From assembly GCA_964594665.1 (NCBI GenBank), contig CAZQNY010000049.1, positions 1 through 21,196 on the forward strand: DNA of 21,196 nt. Reading direction: 5' to 3'. This DNA comes from BM520 sp964594665 (GTDB lineage: Bacteria > Bacteroidota > Bacteroidia > Bacteroidales > BM520). The notes under the pieces were generated by a model. It ran no database searches. It was not told where the DNA came from and worked only from the letters and a program-made list of their open reading frames with translations. Each line of letters starts with the position of its first letter. Position 1 is the stretch's first letter. The position numbers and the translations under genes are program-made. Below are positions 8,231-17,143 of this stretch, in pieces.

Positions 8231-9331
8231 ATGAAAAAAATATTTCGCTGGTTACTGATCATTATTATTATTGCCATCTTCGGTGGTACAATGTATTTCC
8301 TTTATCAAAAATCAAAACCAAAACAGGTGGTTTTTGAAATCAAAACTCCGTATTTCTCAGATATCGAGAAGAAAACCATTGCTACAGGATCTGTAATCCC
8401 AAGAAAAGAAATTGAGATTAAGCCTCAGGGTGTATCTGGTATTGTGGATGAACTCTACCTGGAACCTGGTGTTCTTGTAAAAAAAGGTGATCCCATCGCT
8501 AAGGTGAAGATTATCCCTGATATGATAAACCTCCGCTCTGCTGAATCGCGCGTAACCCAATCGGAACTGAACTTCAAAAATGCAGAGATAAACTACAACC
8601 GCGACCGTGAACTTTATGAAAAAGAGATCATTGCACGGAAGGTTTATGAACAGACGGAATTAGCTTACAACACTGCCCGTGAAGAGCTGGAAACAGCAAA
8701 AGACAACCTGCAGCTTATTCAGGAGGGTGTCACGAAAAAAATGGGTAGCGCTACCAACACGATCATCCGCTCCACCATCAACGGTATGATCCTGGATATC
8801 CCGGTGAAAGAAGGTTATTCTGTTATCCAGAGTAATACTTTTAACGCAGGTACCACCATCGCTATCATCGCTGATATGCAGGAGATGATCTTCCAGGGAA
8901 AAGTGGATGAAACTGAAGTAGCCCGCCTCTATGAAGGCATGGACATATCCCTTACCATTGGCGCGGTGGAAGACACTACCTTCCCCGCAAAACTGGAGTA
9001 TATCTCACCAAAAGGTGTGGTAGAAAATGGTGCAACCAAATTTGAGATTAAAGCTGCCGTGTATGATATGTATGGGATGTTTATCCGCTCAGGCTACTCT
9101 GCCAATGCCGAAATTGTCCTGGATAGACGAGATAGTGTTTTGGTGGTTGATGAAGGATTGCTGATTTTTGAAAATGATTCCACTTTCGTGGAGACAGAAA
9201 CAGAGACGCCTCAGGTTTTCGAAAAGACTGCCGTTACTACTGGCCTTTCAGATGGTATTAAAATCGAAATTCTTTCGGGGATTGATGAAGAAGCAAAAAT
9301 TAAAGGTGCCGTGGCAAAAGAACAACCTTAA
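8231..9331 (+). CDS. Periplasmic adaptor (membrane-fusion protein, HlyD/MacA family)
   Basis: 366-residue adaptor linking the MacB-like permeases to an outer-membrane channel. It has an N-terminal membrane anchor (about 7-25, rich in Ile) preceded by MKK. A first lipoyl half-motif lies around residues 63-92 (GVSGIVDELYLEPGVLVKKG). A charged alpha-helical hairpin spans about 98-165, and the second lipoyl half is at about 178-203 (INGMILDIPVKEGYSV). Beta-barrel and membrane-proximal segments follow. It begins 24 bases after permease 2 and is the last gene of the operon. Its stop codon overlaps that of the convergent helicase gene by four bases, leaving no room for an ordinary intergenic terminator. 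Adaptor identity is secure; substrate and cognate channel are unknown. Confidence 0.93.
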   Translation: MKKIFRWLLIIIIIAIFGGTMYFLYQKSKPKQVVFEIKTPYFSDIEKKTIATGSVIPRKEIEIKPQGVSGIVDELYLEPGVLVKKGDPIAKVKIIPDMINLRSAESRVTQSELNFKNAEINYNRDRELYEKEIIARKVYEQTELAYNTAREELETAKDNLQLIQEGVTKKMGSATNTIIRSTINGMILDIPVKEGYSVIQSNTFNAGTTIAIIADMQEMIFQGKVDETEVARLYEGMDISLTIGAVEDTTFPAKLEYISPKGVVENGATKFEIKAAVYDMYGMFIRSGYSANAEIVLDRRDSVLVVDEGLLIFENDSTFVETETETPQVFEKTAVTTGLSDGIKIEILSGIDEEAKIKGAVAKEQP

Positions 9332-12300
9332 AACAGCGCCAACTGGCTATCATCTTTTTTTGGCTTTTTTTTGTGCTCCTGCTTCTCTCGTTTTACGAGT
9401 TCGTTATCTATTCGATGAAGAAAATAGCTGCGTGGCAGGGCATAGGTTCTTCCGGATAAAACCCTGCGGGTTGCATGTGTGAGGTAAAGATATTCTTTTG
9501 AACGTGTCATCGCCACATAGAGCAATCGTTCCTCTTCCTTTACATCTGCCACCCGTGTTTCAAACAGCGAGTATGGAAGAAGGCCATCCTCAAGCCCTAC
9601 AACATAAACACAGCGGAACTCAAGCCCTTTCGATGCATGAATTGTCATCAGGCTAACCTTCTCAGCCTTGTCAATGTGATAGTCGGCAGGTGAACCCAAA
9701 GTAACCGACTCAAGAAATGAAACAGGATCCTTATGCTGTTGAATCAAACGAATAATCTTCTCCATATCGTACCAGGTAACATCCGATTTCAGCTGTTTGG
9801 CAAGGTTGCGAATGATAAACTCGATATTATTACCATTCCCGTTGTCTGCAGGCACCTGGAGTTCATTCGCCTTAACAAAAGCCTCCACAACCGGATTCTC
9901 CGGAAGATAAATCTTTCGAAGCATATACACCAGCGACCGGAAAGGTTCTTTCTTTATCCATGCCTCCTCCCCTGTACGTTGGTAGGGAATACTATGGTCG
10001 TTGAAAGCTTTTTCAAAGGCCTCCATTTGTCGGGAAGTACGACATAGCACGGCAAAATCCGATAAGGATTCAATGTTTTCATATCGCTGGCCGCTACTAA
10101 TGTCACTATCCATTGAAAAAAACCGCAAGCCGCCCATCATCTCTTCAATCTTACGAGCCACATACTCCGCTTCCGAGGCACCGCTCTGGTTTCTGACAAT
10201 ATGTATCTTCACACCATCGCCAATACCATGCAAAAGAGGCTTGTCCTTTTCAAGTACATCTCCGGAGGCATCCACAATGGTATTGCTACACCGATAACTG
10301 GTACTCAAATGATACATAGCAGGAGCATAATCACCCTTCAACCGGCTAATTAAAGTATTATCAGCTCCCCGAAAACCATAAATCGCCTGATTCGGATCAC
10401 CGATAACAAACAAATTCGACAACTTCTGAGGCGCCAGTATACATAGCAGCTCATACTGCCGCGGATTTAAATCCTGATACTCATCAACCAAAATCCATTG
10501 ATAATGATTATTGGTCTCTCGTTGTTTCTCATCATCATGCTTAAGATACTGAAGCGGGCGGATCAGCAAATCATCAAAATCGGCCAGATTATGTTTTTGC
10601 AGATAATCCTGATAAACAAGATACTGATCTGTTATTTCTTCATTATCATCAGGCGTTCCGGAAGATTTCATCACAGAAAACCGGCGAATTAGCTTCGTCG
10701 CTTCCTTACGTTGAACGTCAGGGAACAGTAACTTCAGGATAATGAGTTTATCCTGATCATCAATGATGGCATCCGGAGCCAGATGGTTTTCTTTTAACCA
10801 TTGGAGGCCAAAAGCATGGAAGGTCGAAACAGTCAATGCCTGTGCCTTTTCTTCGCCCAGGTTTTTTTCCAGTCTCCCGCGCATTTCACCGGCAGCTTTG
10901 TTGGTGAAGGTCAGTGCAAGGATATTTTCCGGGCGGGCATATCCTTCGTCAATAAGCCATGCAATACGTTGTGTAAGGACACGGGTCTTGCCAGTTCCGG
11001 GGCCTGCAATAACCATTGCAGGCCCTGTTACATGTGAAGCAGCGGCATTTTGCTCCGGGTTCAACCCTGAAAGCGGCGAACCGTTACCAAAAATTTCCTG
11101 CGGTGCCGATTCTTCAACCGGTATAGTGTTATGATTCGCCTTTTTCAAATCCAGATACTCCTGCATATCAAAATCCAGCGCTTCACGTTTTTTAGGGCCC
11201 TCAGAAACATGATCCGTCGTTTCAAACAAAGAAGCAGAATAATTCCTGCTGTTTAGCTCCTGAGCGGAAAAAACTTTTATCTCACCATAAACCCCATCAT
11301 AACCTTCCGTGATATACACCTCTTTGCTGCGCATACGTCTGACGGCTTCCCCCAGCAGCGAACCTCCGGCAGAATTTAACGCATCAATATCCCGGTGTAG
11401 CAATATATCAATCTCCGGTCCGAGTATATTAACCAGTTTATGATATTCTGCATCCACCTTTTTCGCAGTTGGCTTCACCCCGGCAATTTCTGCAATAAGT
11501 TCCTTTAAAGGTATTATGGAATAAAACGGGGCTTTTAGCTCATGTGGCTCAGGCGCTTTCCTGTCGGCAAGAGCAGCAATACGATTTATAACGCCCAGCA
11601 CCACTTTCTTTCCACATACCGGGCAAATACCATTATGCTGTTCTGTTTGCAACGGATTCCACCGCACACCACATTTACGGTGCCCTGCATAATGATATTT
11701 ACCCTCCTGGGGAAACATATCAATGGTGCCACCAAAAACCGATTTGTCACCACTTGTTATTGACCCTGTAAGGCCTTCATACGAAATTTCTCCTCCAATT
11801 ATATTTGCATTGCGGCCCAGCTTTTCCGGTGAATGGGCATCGGAATTGGACAAAAGCGTAAACTCATCCAAAAAGCTACACATCCGATTCATAGCCGGGT
11901 CAGTGGAAAGCCCCGTTTCCACAGCATGAATATGCGATGTCAGATCGCCATAACACTCGCGTATGGAATCAAAACCGCTTTTCTCACCCAAAGCAGAAAA
12001 CCAGGGTGTCCAGATATGTGCCGGAATAAAATATAACCCCTTGCTCTCCTCCAGACACATCTCCAGCAAATTTCGGGAATCTAGCCCTAAAATGGGTCTT
12101 CCGTCGCTGGTGATGTTAAACTTGCGGCTCTGCAATGCCGACTGTATGGCAGTGGCCTCTTCAAAAGAAGGCACAAAAAGAACATTGTGAACCTTACGTG
12201 TCTTATTATCCCGCTTATAAATATTACTTATCTCCGCAGTAAGAATAAATCGGGGCTCCGGGGCACCCGGAACAACACAGGGCATTCGGTAAGCGTCTTT

Positions 12301-12495
12301 CAAACGAAACAAACCATTGCCCTCCGGCTCCAGCTTCTCCTTTAACTCGTTTAGCCAGCCGGGATGGGTAAAATCTCCCGTACCGACAACAGTAATACCC
12401 TTCATGCGGGCCCAGAAATCCAAATATTCCGGTACCAGCAACTTACTCGTGGCAAGCGAGTAATGACTGTGAATGTGGAGGTCAGCAATATACAT
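9328..12495 (-). CDS. Endonuclease Q-like PHP nuclease fused to UvrD/PcrA-type helicase
   Basis: 1055 residues in two halves. Residues 1-410 resemble endonuclease Q (TIGR00375-like), which nicks DNA 5' of deaminated bases and abasic sites. The PHP metal residues are visible: H7 and H9 (DLHIHSHYS), D41 and H44 (GTGDFTHP), E88, H104, H160 (PAHIWTPW), and D219 and H221 (SNSDAH). A zinc site is suggested by HRKC (272-275) and CPVC (291-294). After a linker, residues 475-1035 hold an SF1A helicase: Walker A AGPGTGKT (497-504), motif II VDEYQD (670-675), GDPNQAIYGFRGA (699-711), motif V TIHASKGLEF and motif VI YVAMTRSKE. The region corresponding to domain 2B is short. A lysine-rich tail ends in QLALF, a beta-clamp-type motif. 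The start MYIADLHIHSH is the expected PHP N-terminus. It begins 7 bases after the upstream gene, so it is probably the last gene of a three-gene transcript. Domain calls are firm; the repair role is inferred. Confidence 0.92.
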   Translation of the reverse strand: MYIADLHIHSHYSLATSKLLVPEYLDFWARMKGITVVGTGDFTHPGWLNELKEKLEPEGNGLFRLKDAYRMPCVVPGAPEPRFILTAEISNIYKRDNKTRKVHNVLFVPSFEEATAIQSALQSRKFNITSDGRPILGLDSRNLLEMCLEESKGLYFIPAHIWTPWFSALGEKSGFDSIRECYGDLTSHIHAVETGLSTDPAMNRMCSFLDEFTLLSNSDAHSPEKLGRNANIIGGEISYEGLTGSITSGDKSVFGGTIDMFPQEGKYHYAGHRKCGVRWNPLQTEQHNGICPVCGKKVVLGVINRIAALADRKAPEPHELKAPFYSIIPLKELIAEIAGVKPTAKKVDAEYHKLVNILGPEIDILLHRDIDALNSAGGSLLGEAVRRMRSKEVYITEGYDGVYGEIKVFSAQELNSRNYSASLFETTDHVSEGPKKREALDFDMQEYLDLKKANHNTIPVEESAPQEIFGNGSPLSGLNPEQNAAASHVTGPAMVIAGPGTGKTRVLTQRIAWLIDEGYARPENILALTFTNKAAGEMRGRLEKNLGEEKAQALTVSTFHAFGLQWLKENHLAPDAIIDDQDKLIILKLLFPDVQRKEATKLIRRFSVMKSSGTPDDNEEITDQYLVYQDYLQKHNLADFDDLLIRPLQYLKHDDEKQRETNNHYQWILVDEYQDLNPRQYELLCILAPQKLSNLFVIGDPNQAIYGFRGADNTLISRLKGDYAPAMYHLSTSYRCSNTIVDASGDVLEKDKPLLHGIGDGVKIHIVRNQSGASEAEYVARKIEEMMGGLRFFSMDSDISSGQRYENIESLSDFAVLCRTSRQMEAFEKAFNDHSIPYQRTGEEAWIKKEPFRSLVYMLRKIYLPENPVVEAFVKANELQVPADNGNGNNIEFIIRNLAKQLKSDVTWYDMEKIIRLIQQHKDPVSFLESVTLGSPADYHIDKAEKVSLMTIHASKGLEFRCVYVVGLEDGLLPYSLFETRVADVKEEERLLYVAMTRSKEYLYLTHATRRVLSGRTYALPRSYFLHRIDNELVKREKQEHKKKPKKDDSQLALF

Positions 12496-12502
12496 TTGGC
12501 TA

Positions 12503-14314
12503 CTATAGCGCCTTTATAATCAATGTATTATACTTTTCAGTCCGCCAGCTGTCAAACAAGGCTTTCACCTCTTTCCAGTTCTGCTGCCCAACCTCAGGAT
12601 CAGGAATTCTAAAACTCCGTTTTACAGACAGTACCTTACCATCCAAAATAAAGGAAACCTCAACAGAGCCAATGTCGTTTTTTATTACCAGAGGTTCCTC
12701 AGGTATCACAAAACCATATCCTTCAGGAAGAGCAATGTCATAAGAATAACTGATATCCAAACCATTACCAAGGTCTATATCACTCATCCGCTCCGAGGGT
12801 AATTCTGAAGGCCAGCTTTTAACAGGATCGCCGGCAAGATATGGAAGTGATAAAATATAGTATCCCCCGCGCGCTTCAACAGGGTTGTCTGTTTCCATGC
12901 CAAAGGTCATATTTGCGGCTGAAGAAGAGACATCGAAAACAGTAATATCTTTCACCTTTACAGGCAATGACTTTATCCGCCTGATATGTTCCGCAGTATC
13001 AGAATTATGAAAAACAGGAACTCCCATACCCATCATTTTGACAGTTCCGGCAACATTACTTTTTTCAGATCCAAAAGTAATATCAGCATCCATCACCAAT
13101 TTTGTATCCGGACCCGGGAAGGTTTCAAAGCGCAGACTTTCAACAGCAGCATCAAGAAGCATCGCATTGTAACCGGGATAATCGAGAGCGGCATCGTAAC
13201 TGTTGGCCTCCTTTGCAGAAAGATAAAAGGGCTTCCCTGTTTTGGGCTTTACCTGCACCAGGTATCCGACAATCTCATTGAGGTTACCGGCCTTTTTATC
13301 CGGTGTCCCCGGAGCAAAAAGTGCCATTGGAGAAGCATTGATCCCTCCGGCACGAAGTAAGGTTGCCAGCAGCAATGCATTTTCTGCATCTGTACCTCCA
13401 TTACTACTCCAGACCATCGAAGGATAGCGCAGATCATATCCTAAGTTCTTCTCATCAATACCAAAATGATGAACCTCATTGACAACAAGATTCTGAATGG
13501 CCAGAATCTTATCCATCTCTTTTTCTGCATCCTTTGTTACCTGCTCAACAGCTTTAATCATCTCCGCAGATGCTTTCATTTGAAATGCATTCTGAGCAAC
13601 ATAATTATCAACTATGCGGTGTAAATCTTTTGAAGTTGAAAAAGTGAGAACAGGTTCTCCCGTATGTTCAGCCTTCTGCCAGTAATCATGTGCATGAGGT
13701 TTTACGGCCATAAAAGTAAAGGTGTAAATTGTAAAACCTGACTCTTTGGTGATTTCCGGACCTGTGCGAAGCTTTGTAATATGGTAGTTAAAAGGTGTTT
13801 CATCCGGAACCCTGACAATAATCTTCATTTCATTTACAGGATCGTTCTGAGGGATAACTATCTTTTCCATCAGAGCGGGGAAAAATCCTGCTTCAGTGTT
13901 AATTGTATAATCCAGATGTACGGTTGCACCTACTTCCAGGGCTGTGTGGGTTACCACCATTTCACGCAAATGTGCCGCATGAGGGAAGTCTGCAGCCTGA
14001 CGAGGAAGTACCGGATTAAATGCATTCTCAGGTGCCACAACCTTTTTACCATCCGCCATCATAGTATAAGCCTCATCAATCAGGAGCTTCTGTGTCTCCG
14101 GATTGAAAACAATAAATGTCTCACCATAGCTCCTGTTAAAAGCATAATGGGTATTCAATGTAAGATCTTTTACCTCACGGTACTGCATTCTTCCATCAGG
14201 ATGAAGCGTGTAATACTTCTCAATTTTATTAAAAACAGCATCACTTTGCTGCGCAAAAACTGCCATCGACAGGAATAATCCCGCCATCAGCAATGAAAAT
14301 ATCTTGTTATTCAT
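12503..14314 (-). CDS. Secreted DUF3857/transglutaminase-like protein lacking the catalytic triad
   Basis: 603 residues with a signal peptide (about 1-21, cleavage likely after MAVFA). Residues about 30-230 look like a DUF3857 beta domain, followed by a transglutaminase-like core around 265-370. In the core, the segment normally reading GDCxDKAxLLxxLLR is GTDAENALLLATLLR (307-321), so the catalytic Cys position is Asp. The downstream His and Asp motifs (NHxxV, LDPT) are also not recognisable. It is therefore probably a non-catalytic binding protein of the periplasm or cell surface. It lies 20 bases downstream of a longer relative that has the complete triad, and 7 bases upstream of the nuclease-helicase gene. 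The start at 14314 gives the only good signal peptide. Substrate unknown. Confidence 0.85.
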   Translation of the reverse strand: MNNKIFSLLMAGLFLSMAVFAQQSDAVFNKIEKYYTLHPDGRMQYREVKDLTLNTHYAFNRSYGETFIVFNPETQKLLIDEAYTMMADGKKVVAPENAFNPVLPRQAADFPHAAHLREMVVTHTALEVGATVHLDYTINTEAGFFPALMEKIVIPQNDPVNEMKIIVRVPDETPFNYHITKLRTGPEITKESGFTIYTFTFMAVKPHAHDYWQKAEHTGEPVLTFSTSKDLHRIVDNYVAQNAFQMKASAEMIKAVEQVTKDAEKEMDKILAIQNLVVNEVHHFGIDEKNLGYDLRYPSMVWSSNGGTDAENALLLATLLRAGGINASPMALFAPGTPDKKAGNLNEIVGYLVQVKPKTGKPFYLSAKEANSYDAALDYPGYNAMLLDAAVESLRFETFPGPDTKLVMDADITFGSEKSNVAGTVKMMGMGVPVFHNSDTAEHIRRIKSLPVKVKDITVFDVSSSAANMTFGMETDNPVEARGGYYILSLPYLAGDPVKSWPSELPSERMSDIDLGNGLDISYSYDIALPEGYGFVIPEEPLVIKNDIGSVEVSFILDGKVLSVKRSFRIPDPEVGQQNWKEVKALFDSWRTEKYNTLIIKAL

Positions 14315-14334
14315 ATTGTTATCTGTTTAAAATA

Positions 14335-16284
14335 TTAACGCGCTAAAATTACCGGTTCATTCATCATAAAACGCTGATTTTCAACAGCATTTTTATAGCT
14401 CTGCCAATCTTCCGGCTGAAAGATACGTTTCTTGATAACGATTTCCTGTTGGAATAAAATCTTCCTGCCTGCAATATCATAGGTTCCCTGATAATCTGCT
14501 CCTGAACCTTCAACAGGTTCTGTTTCCGGCACATATACTGCTTTTTTATATTTAGGAACCTTTACCTCCTCACTCATTTTCACCAAACGGGAACAACCGT
14601 CGCGGAAAGGATATTCCCTTGTTTCGTATGATGTATTGGTGTGCAGATGCCCCATGGCACGCTGATAAACGCCCCTGGCCACTAATGGCGTAAAGATTAC
14701 CTCTTTATCAGTTACAACAGCATAATCCGGAATTTCATAGGTGTATGTCATCTTTACCGGTGTATTCTGGTAATCGCTGTTCTTTGTATGCGTAACATTT
14801 TTCAAAACAGCATTCGGAGCAACTTTCAGGAGTTCTTTTTCCAGGTTGGCATCCCAGGTAGCAACAGGATAATAGGAAAATACTCCGCGTACAGAAGCAT
14901 CCGACTGTCCTTCTGCTTCGATAGTGAATGTTCCTGAGAGCGTACCATCACTTTTTATCTCAGATTTTCCGGTAATATATAAATAATGATTTTCAGGAGG
15001 AGAAATAGGTGTTTCCATCAGGTCGGCACCCTCAGGCAGTCCCATAAGGTAATTTTGTTGCTGCTCGCGGCTCGACCATAATTCACGAACACCGGGAACC
15101 CAGGTAGGGTCAAGCATCATGTATTCGCCATTCCGAAGCTGTACTACAGTTACACTATGGTTAAACTGATCAGCAGGGATATAATCAATGCGTGAACCGG
15201 CCATTGTCATGGCAGCATACGAGTTGAAACCTGCAGCACGAAGCATGGTGATCAGCATTCCGGCTTTATCTTTACATACACCACAACGATCGGTGAAGGT
15301 CATATCGCCTGTGTGAAGCGTAAAACCTTCGCCCTCGCCCATGCTGATACCCGAATAACGAATCTCATCAGCACACCAGTGCGTAAGTCTGGCGATACTA
15401 TCCATCTCATTTTTAGCTCCTTTAAGAATCTCATTCACCTTATCATCTATCTCAGGAGTACTCTCAAAACTACCAAAATCTTCATTTACACCATAAAACC
15501 ACATGGATTTGGCATACCAGTCGGGGCTTGTGGAGAGCAGCAGCTTTGGCGCAACATCCGACCACGCGACCATACCGGATTCGCGTTTCATGGGAAGGAT
15601 ATCCCTTTTCGCAAAGCTGTAGATCGTTTTATCATCCCTGAACTTCACCGAACTTCTTGCTTCTCCATTGTAAAATTCATACTGCAGTTTCTTGGTCGAA
15701 GGAAGCATCACCTCATAAACCTTCTCAAGTATAGGTTCCTGACTGAAAAACTCCACAATATCGTAATAATGGCCTCTCATAGGAGGGATATATCTGTCGT
15801 CATCATTTTCCCCTGCCAGCAAAGCATAGGTAAATCCTTTACGAAAAAACACAACCTCTACAGCATCACCAGGCTGGAGGCGTCCAACCTCAACCATCTT
15901 TTCACGGGCTCCCCAGTATATGGCTCGTGCCGGAGCAGGATAATCAATCACTTTTGAAACATCAATATCGGTAGTACGACCATCAGCGTGATATACTCTT
16001 ACCAATTTGATGTCAACATATGCCGACAAAGGATCATAGCCGTATTTTATCACACTAAGATCCTTTGCGCCGTGGGCAGTCAAAACCTTATAGAGTTTAT
16101 GATTATGAACATAGCTAAGACCCGTTTCCTGAACATCCACAAAAGTGGAATCAAAAACAGTAATCTTTGCTGCTGAAGGGAATTCATCAATGCCCCCCGC
16201 ATTGGTAATCAACGATTTGATATCTTGTGCACTGACTCCCAACATAAGAGTTATGGCACAAAACAATAACAGTAATCTCTTCAT
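14335..16284 (-). CDS. Secreted DUF3857/transglutaminase-family protein with intact Cys-His-Asp triad
   Basis: 649 residues with a signal peptide (MKRLLLLFCAITLMLGVSA, cleavage near residue 19). DUF3857 occupies about residues 40-230 and a transglutaminase core about 280-400. The papain-like triad is visible as C337 in RCGVCKDKAGML, H376 in FNHSVTV and D392 in MLDPTWVPG. A C-terminal beta-rich region of about 200 residues follows. Such proteins are frequent in Bacteroidota. They are thought to act as periplasmic or surface proteases or crosslinking enzymes, but substrates are unknown. It is the first gene of a tight run (20-base gap to the next) leading to the nuclease-helicase. A 73-base interval separates it from the upstream zinc-ribbon gene, and no clear promoter consensus was found there, so read-through from the upstream gene is possible. 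Confidence 0.9.
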   Translation of the reverse strand: MKRLLLLFCAITLMLGVSAQDIKSLITNAGGIDEFPSAAKITVFDSTFVDVQETGLSYVHNHKLYKVLTAHGAKDLSVIKYGYDPLSAYVDIKLVRVYHADGRTTDIDVSKVIDYPAPARAIYWGAREKMVEVGRLQPGDAVEVVFFRKGFTYALLAGENDDDRYIPPMRGHYYDIVEFFSQEPILEKVYEVMLPSTKKLQYEFYNGEARSSVKFRDDKTIYSFAKRDILPMKRESGMVAWSDVAPKLLLSTSPDWYAKSMWFYGVNEDFGSFESTPEIDDKVNEILKGAKNEMDSIARLTHWCADEIRYSGISMGEGEGFTLHTGDMTFTDRCGVCKDKAGMLITMLRAAGFNSYAAMTMAGSRIDYIPADQFNHSVTVVQLRNGEYMMLDPTWVPGVRELWSSREQQQNYLMGLPEGADLMETPISPPENHYLYITGKSEIKSDGTLSGTFTIEAEGQSDASVRGVFSYYPVATWDANLEKELLKVAPNAVLKNVTHTKNSDYQNTPVKMTYTYEIPDYAVVTDKEVIFTPLVARGVYQRAMGHLHTNTSYETREYPFRDGCSRLVKMSEEVKVPKYKKAVYVPETEPVEGSGADYQGTYDIAGRKILFQQEIVIKKRIFQPEDWQSYKNAVENQRFMMNEPVILAR

Positions 16285-16357
16285 ATGATTTGTTTTGATT
16301 TTGTAGAAATTATAATCAGGCTAATTTACGATATTCTGTGATTCCGCGGATAGGTCA

Positions 16358-16960
16358 CTACTCAATAACAAATACTTTTCGCTGTCGCTGGAAACACTTC
16401 TTCAAAATTTGTCGCTTAACATCCTGGTAATCTACTCCTTTAACACCCTTTAAGAGACTGCGGGAGTGGCGGAACCGTCCCAAGTTTCTCATTAACTCCG
16501 CCTTACATAATAACGACTCAGGAGATAAATTATCGGTTAAAGAAATTAAAACAAGAATGTTCTGTTTCCAGATTGCTTTATCCGCATTATCGCTAAAAAC
16601 AGGCTGGTTTCTGCGAATCCTGTCGTTAAAAAACCACCATATCCTTGTACGAATATATCGTTCATCATCAGCGGTGATATCTTCACCTGACTCCAGATAA
16701 CCTATAAAATCATAAAGATCCGGATCCGGAAGAGACGGGAGTTTTTCATCCTCTCCATTGTTATCCGTGGGGTTTTGTAGTTTGAAAACCTTTTTGCATG
16801 ACGAACATTTTCCATACTGCTTAAAATCAGGATACATAGAGCCCGATGCAAAACCATCGGAATAAAATGTTGCGCCAATGGTGTTGCCACTCATGGCCTG
16901 ATAGTATAGATGTTCTGTGTTACAATAGGGGCATTTTGCAATTTCGGGCGTTAACAGCAT
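16358..16960 (-). CDS. Uncharacterised protein with N-terminal zinc ribbon
   Basis: 200 residues, no signal peptide and no membrane segment, so probably cytosolic. Two CxxC pairs, C10/C13 (KCPYCNTEH) and C52/C55 (KCSSCKKVF), form a split zinc ribbon at the N-terminus. The remaining part is charged and mostly helical. It contains a segment SPESLLCKAELMRNLGRF followed by a basic end (QILKKCFQRQRKVFVIE), suggestive of a TPR-like helical hairpin. I do not recognise the family. The ribbon could bind nucleic acid or protein, or simply be structural. It is transcribed in the same direction as the downstream transglutaminase-like gene, 73 bases away, and may be co-transcribed with it. Confidence 0.8.
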   Translation of the reverse strand: MLLTPEIAKCPYCNTEHLYYQAMSGNTIGATFYSDGFASGSMYPDFKQYGKCSSCKKVFKLQNPTDNNGEDEKLPSLPDPDLYDFIGYLESGEDITADDERYIRTRIWWFFNDRIRRNQPVFSDNADKAIWKQNILVLISLTDNLSPESLLCKAELMRNLGRFRHSRSLLKGVKGVDYQDVKRQILKKCFQRQRKVFVIE

Positions 16961-16976
16961 TTGGTATCGTTTTTTA

Positions 16977-16984
16977 CAAAAATA
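16977..16984 (-). promoter_or_regulatory. Candidate -7 element for the zinc-ribbon gene
   Basis: TATTTTTG on the minus strand (16984-16977) fits TAnnTTTG and sits 16 bases before the ATG at 16960. No good TTTG is present at the -33 distance, so support is partial. Confidence 0.35.
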
Positions 16985-17143
16985 AGAAACTGTGAAACAT
17001 TAAAAAACCATTTAACAAAGTTCCGCTAATCATAATGCTTATATGACTGTAAATAAAATAATTAACATTGTTTCCCTTAAGGCTCTCGATGCCTCCTTTG
17101 TGGCTCTTAGTGCAATAATTTTCCAATACGGTTTAAAATATTG

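Noticed and set aside
13781..14278. 165-residue plus-strand frame opposite the 603-residue secreted protein
   Set aside because: Shadow of a well-supported gene on the other strand, with Cys/His-rich unstructured composition.
15313..15957. 214-residue plus-strand frame opposite the transglutaminase gene
   Set aside because: The minus strand encodes a protein with signal peptide and catalytic triad across the same bases. The plus-strand product has no domain-like features.
16338..16358. Imperfect dyad around CCGCGG between the zinc-ribbon and transglutaminase genes, considered as a terminator
   Set aside because: The arms are only four bases outside the CCGCGG centre, the inner bases are asymmetric, and no T tract follows on the minus strand.
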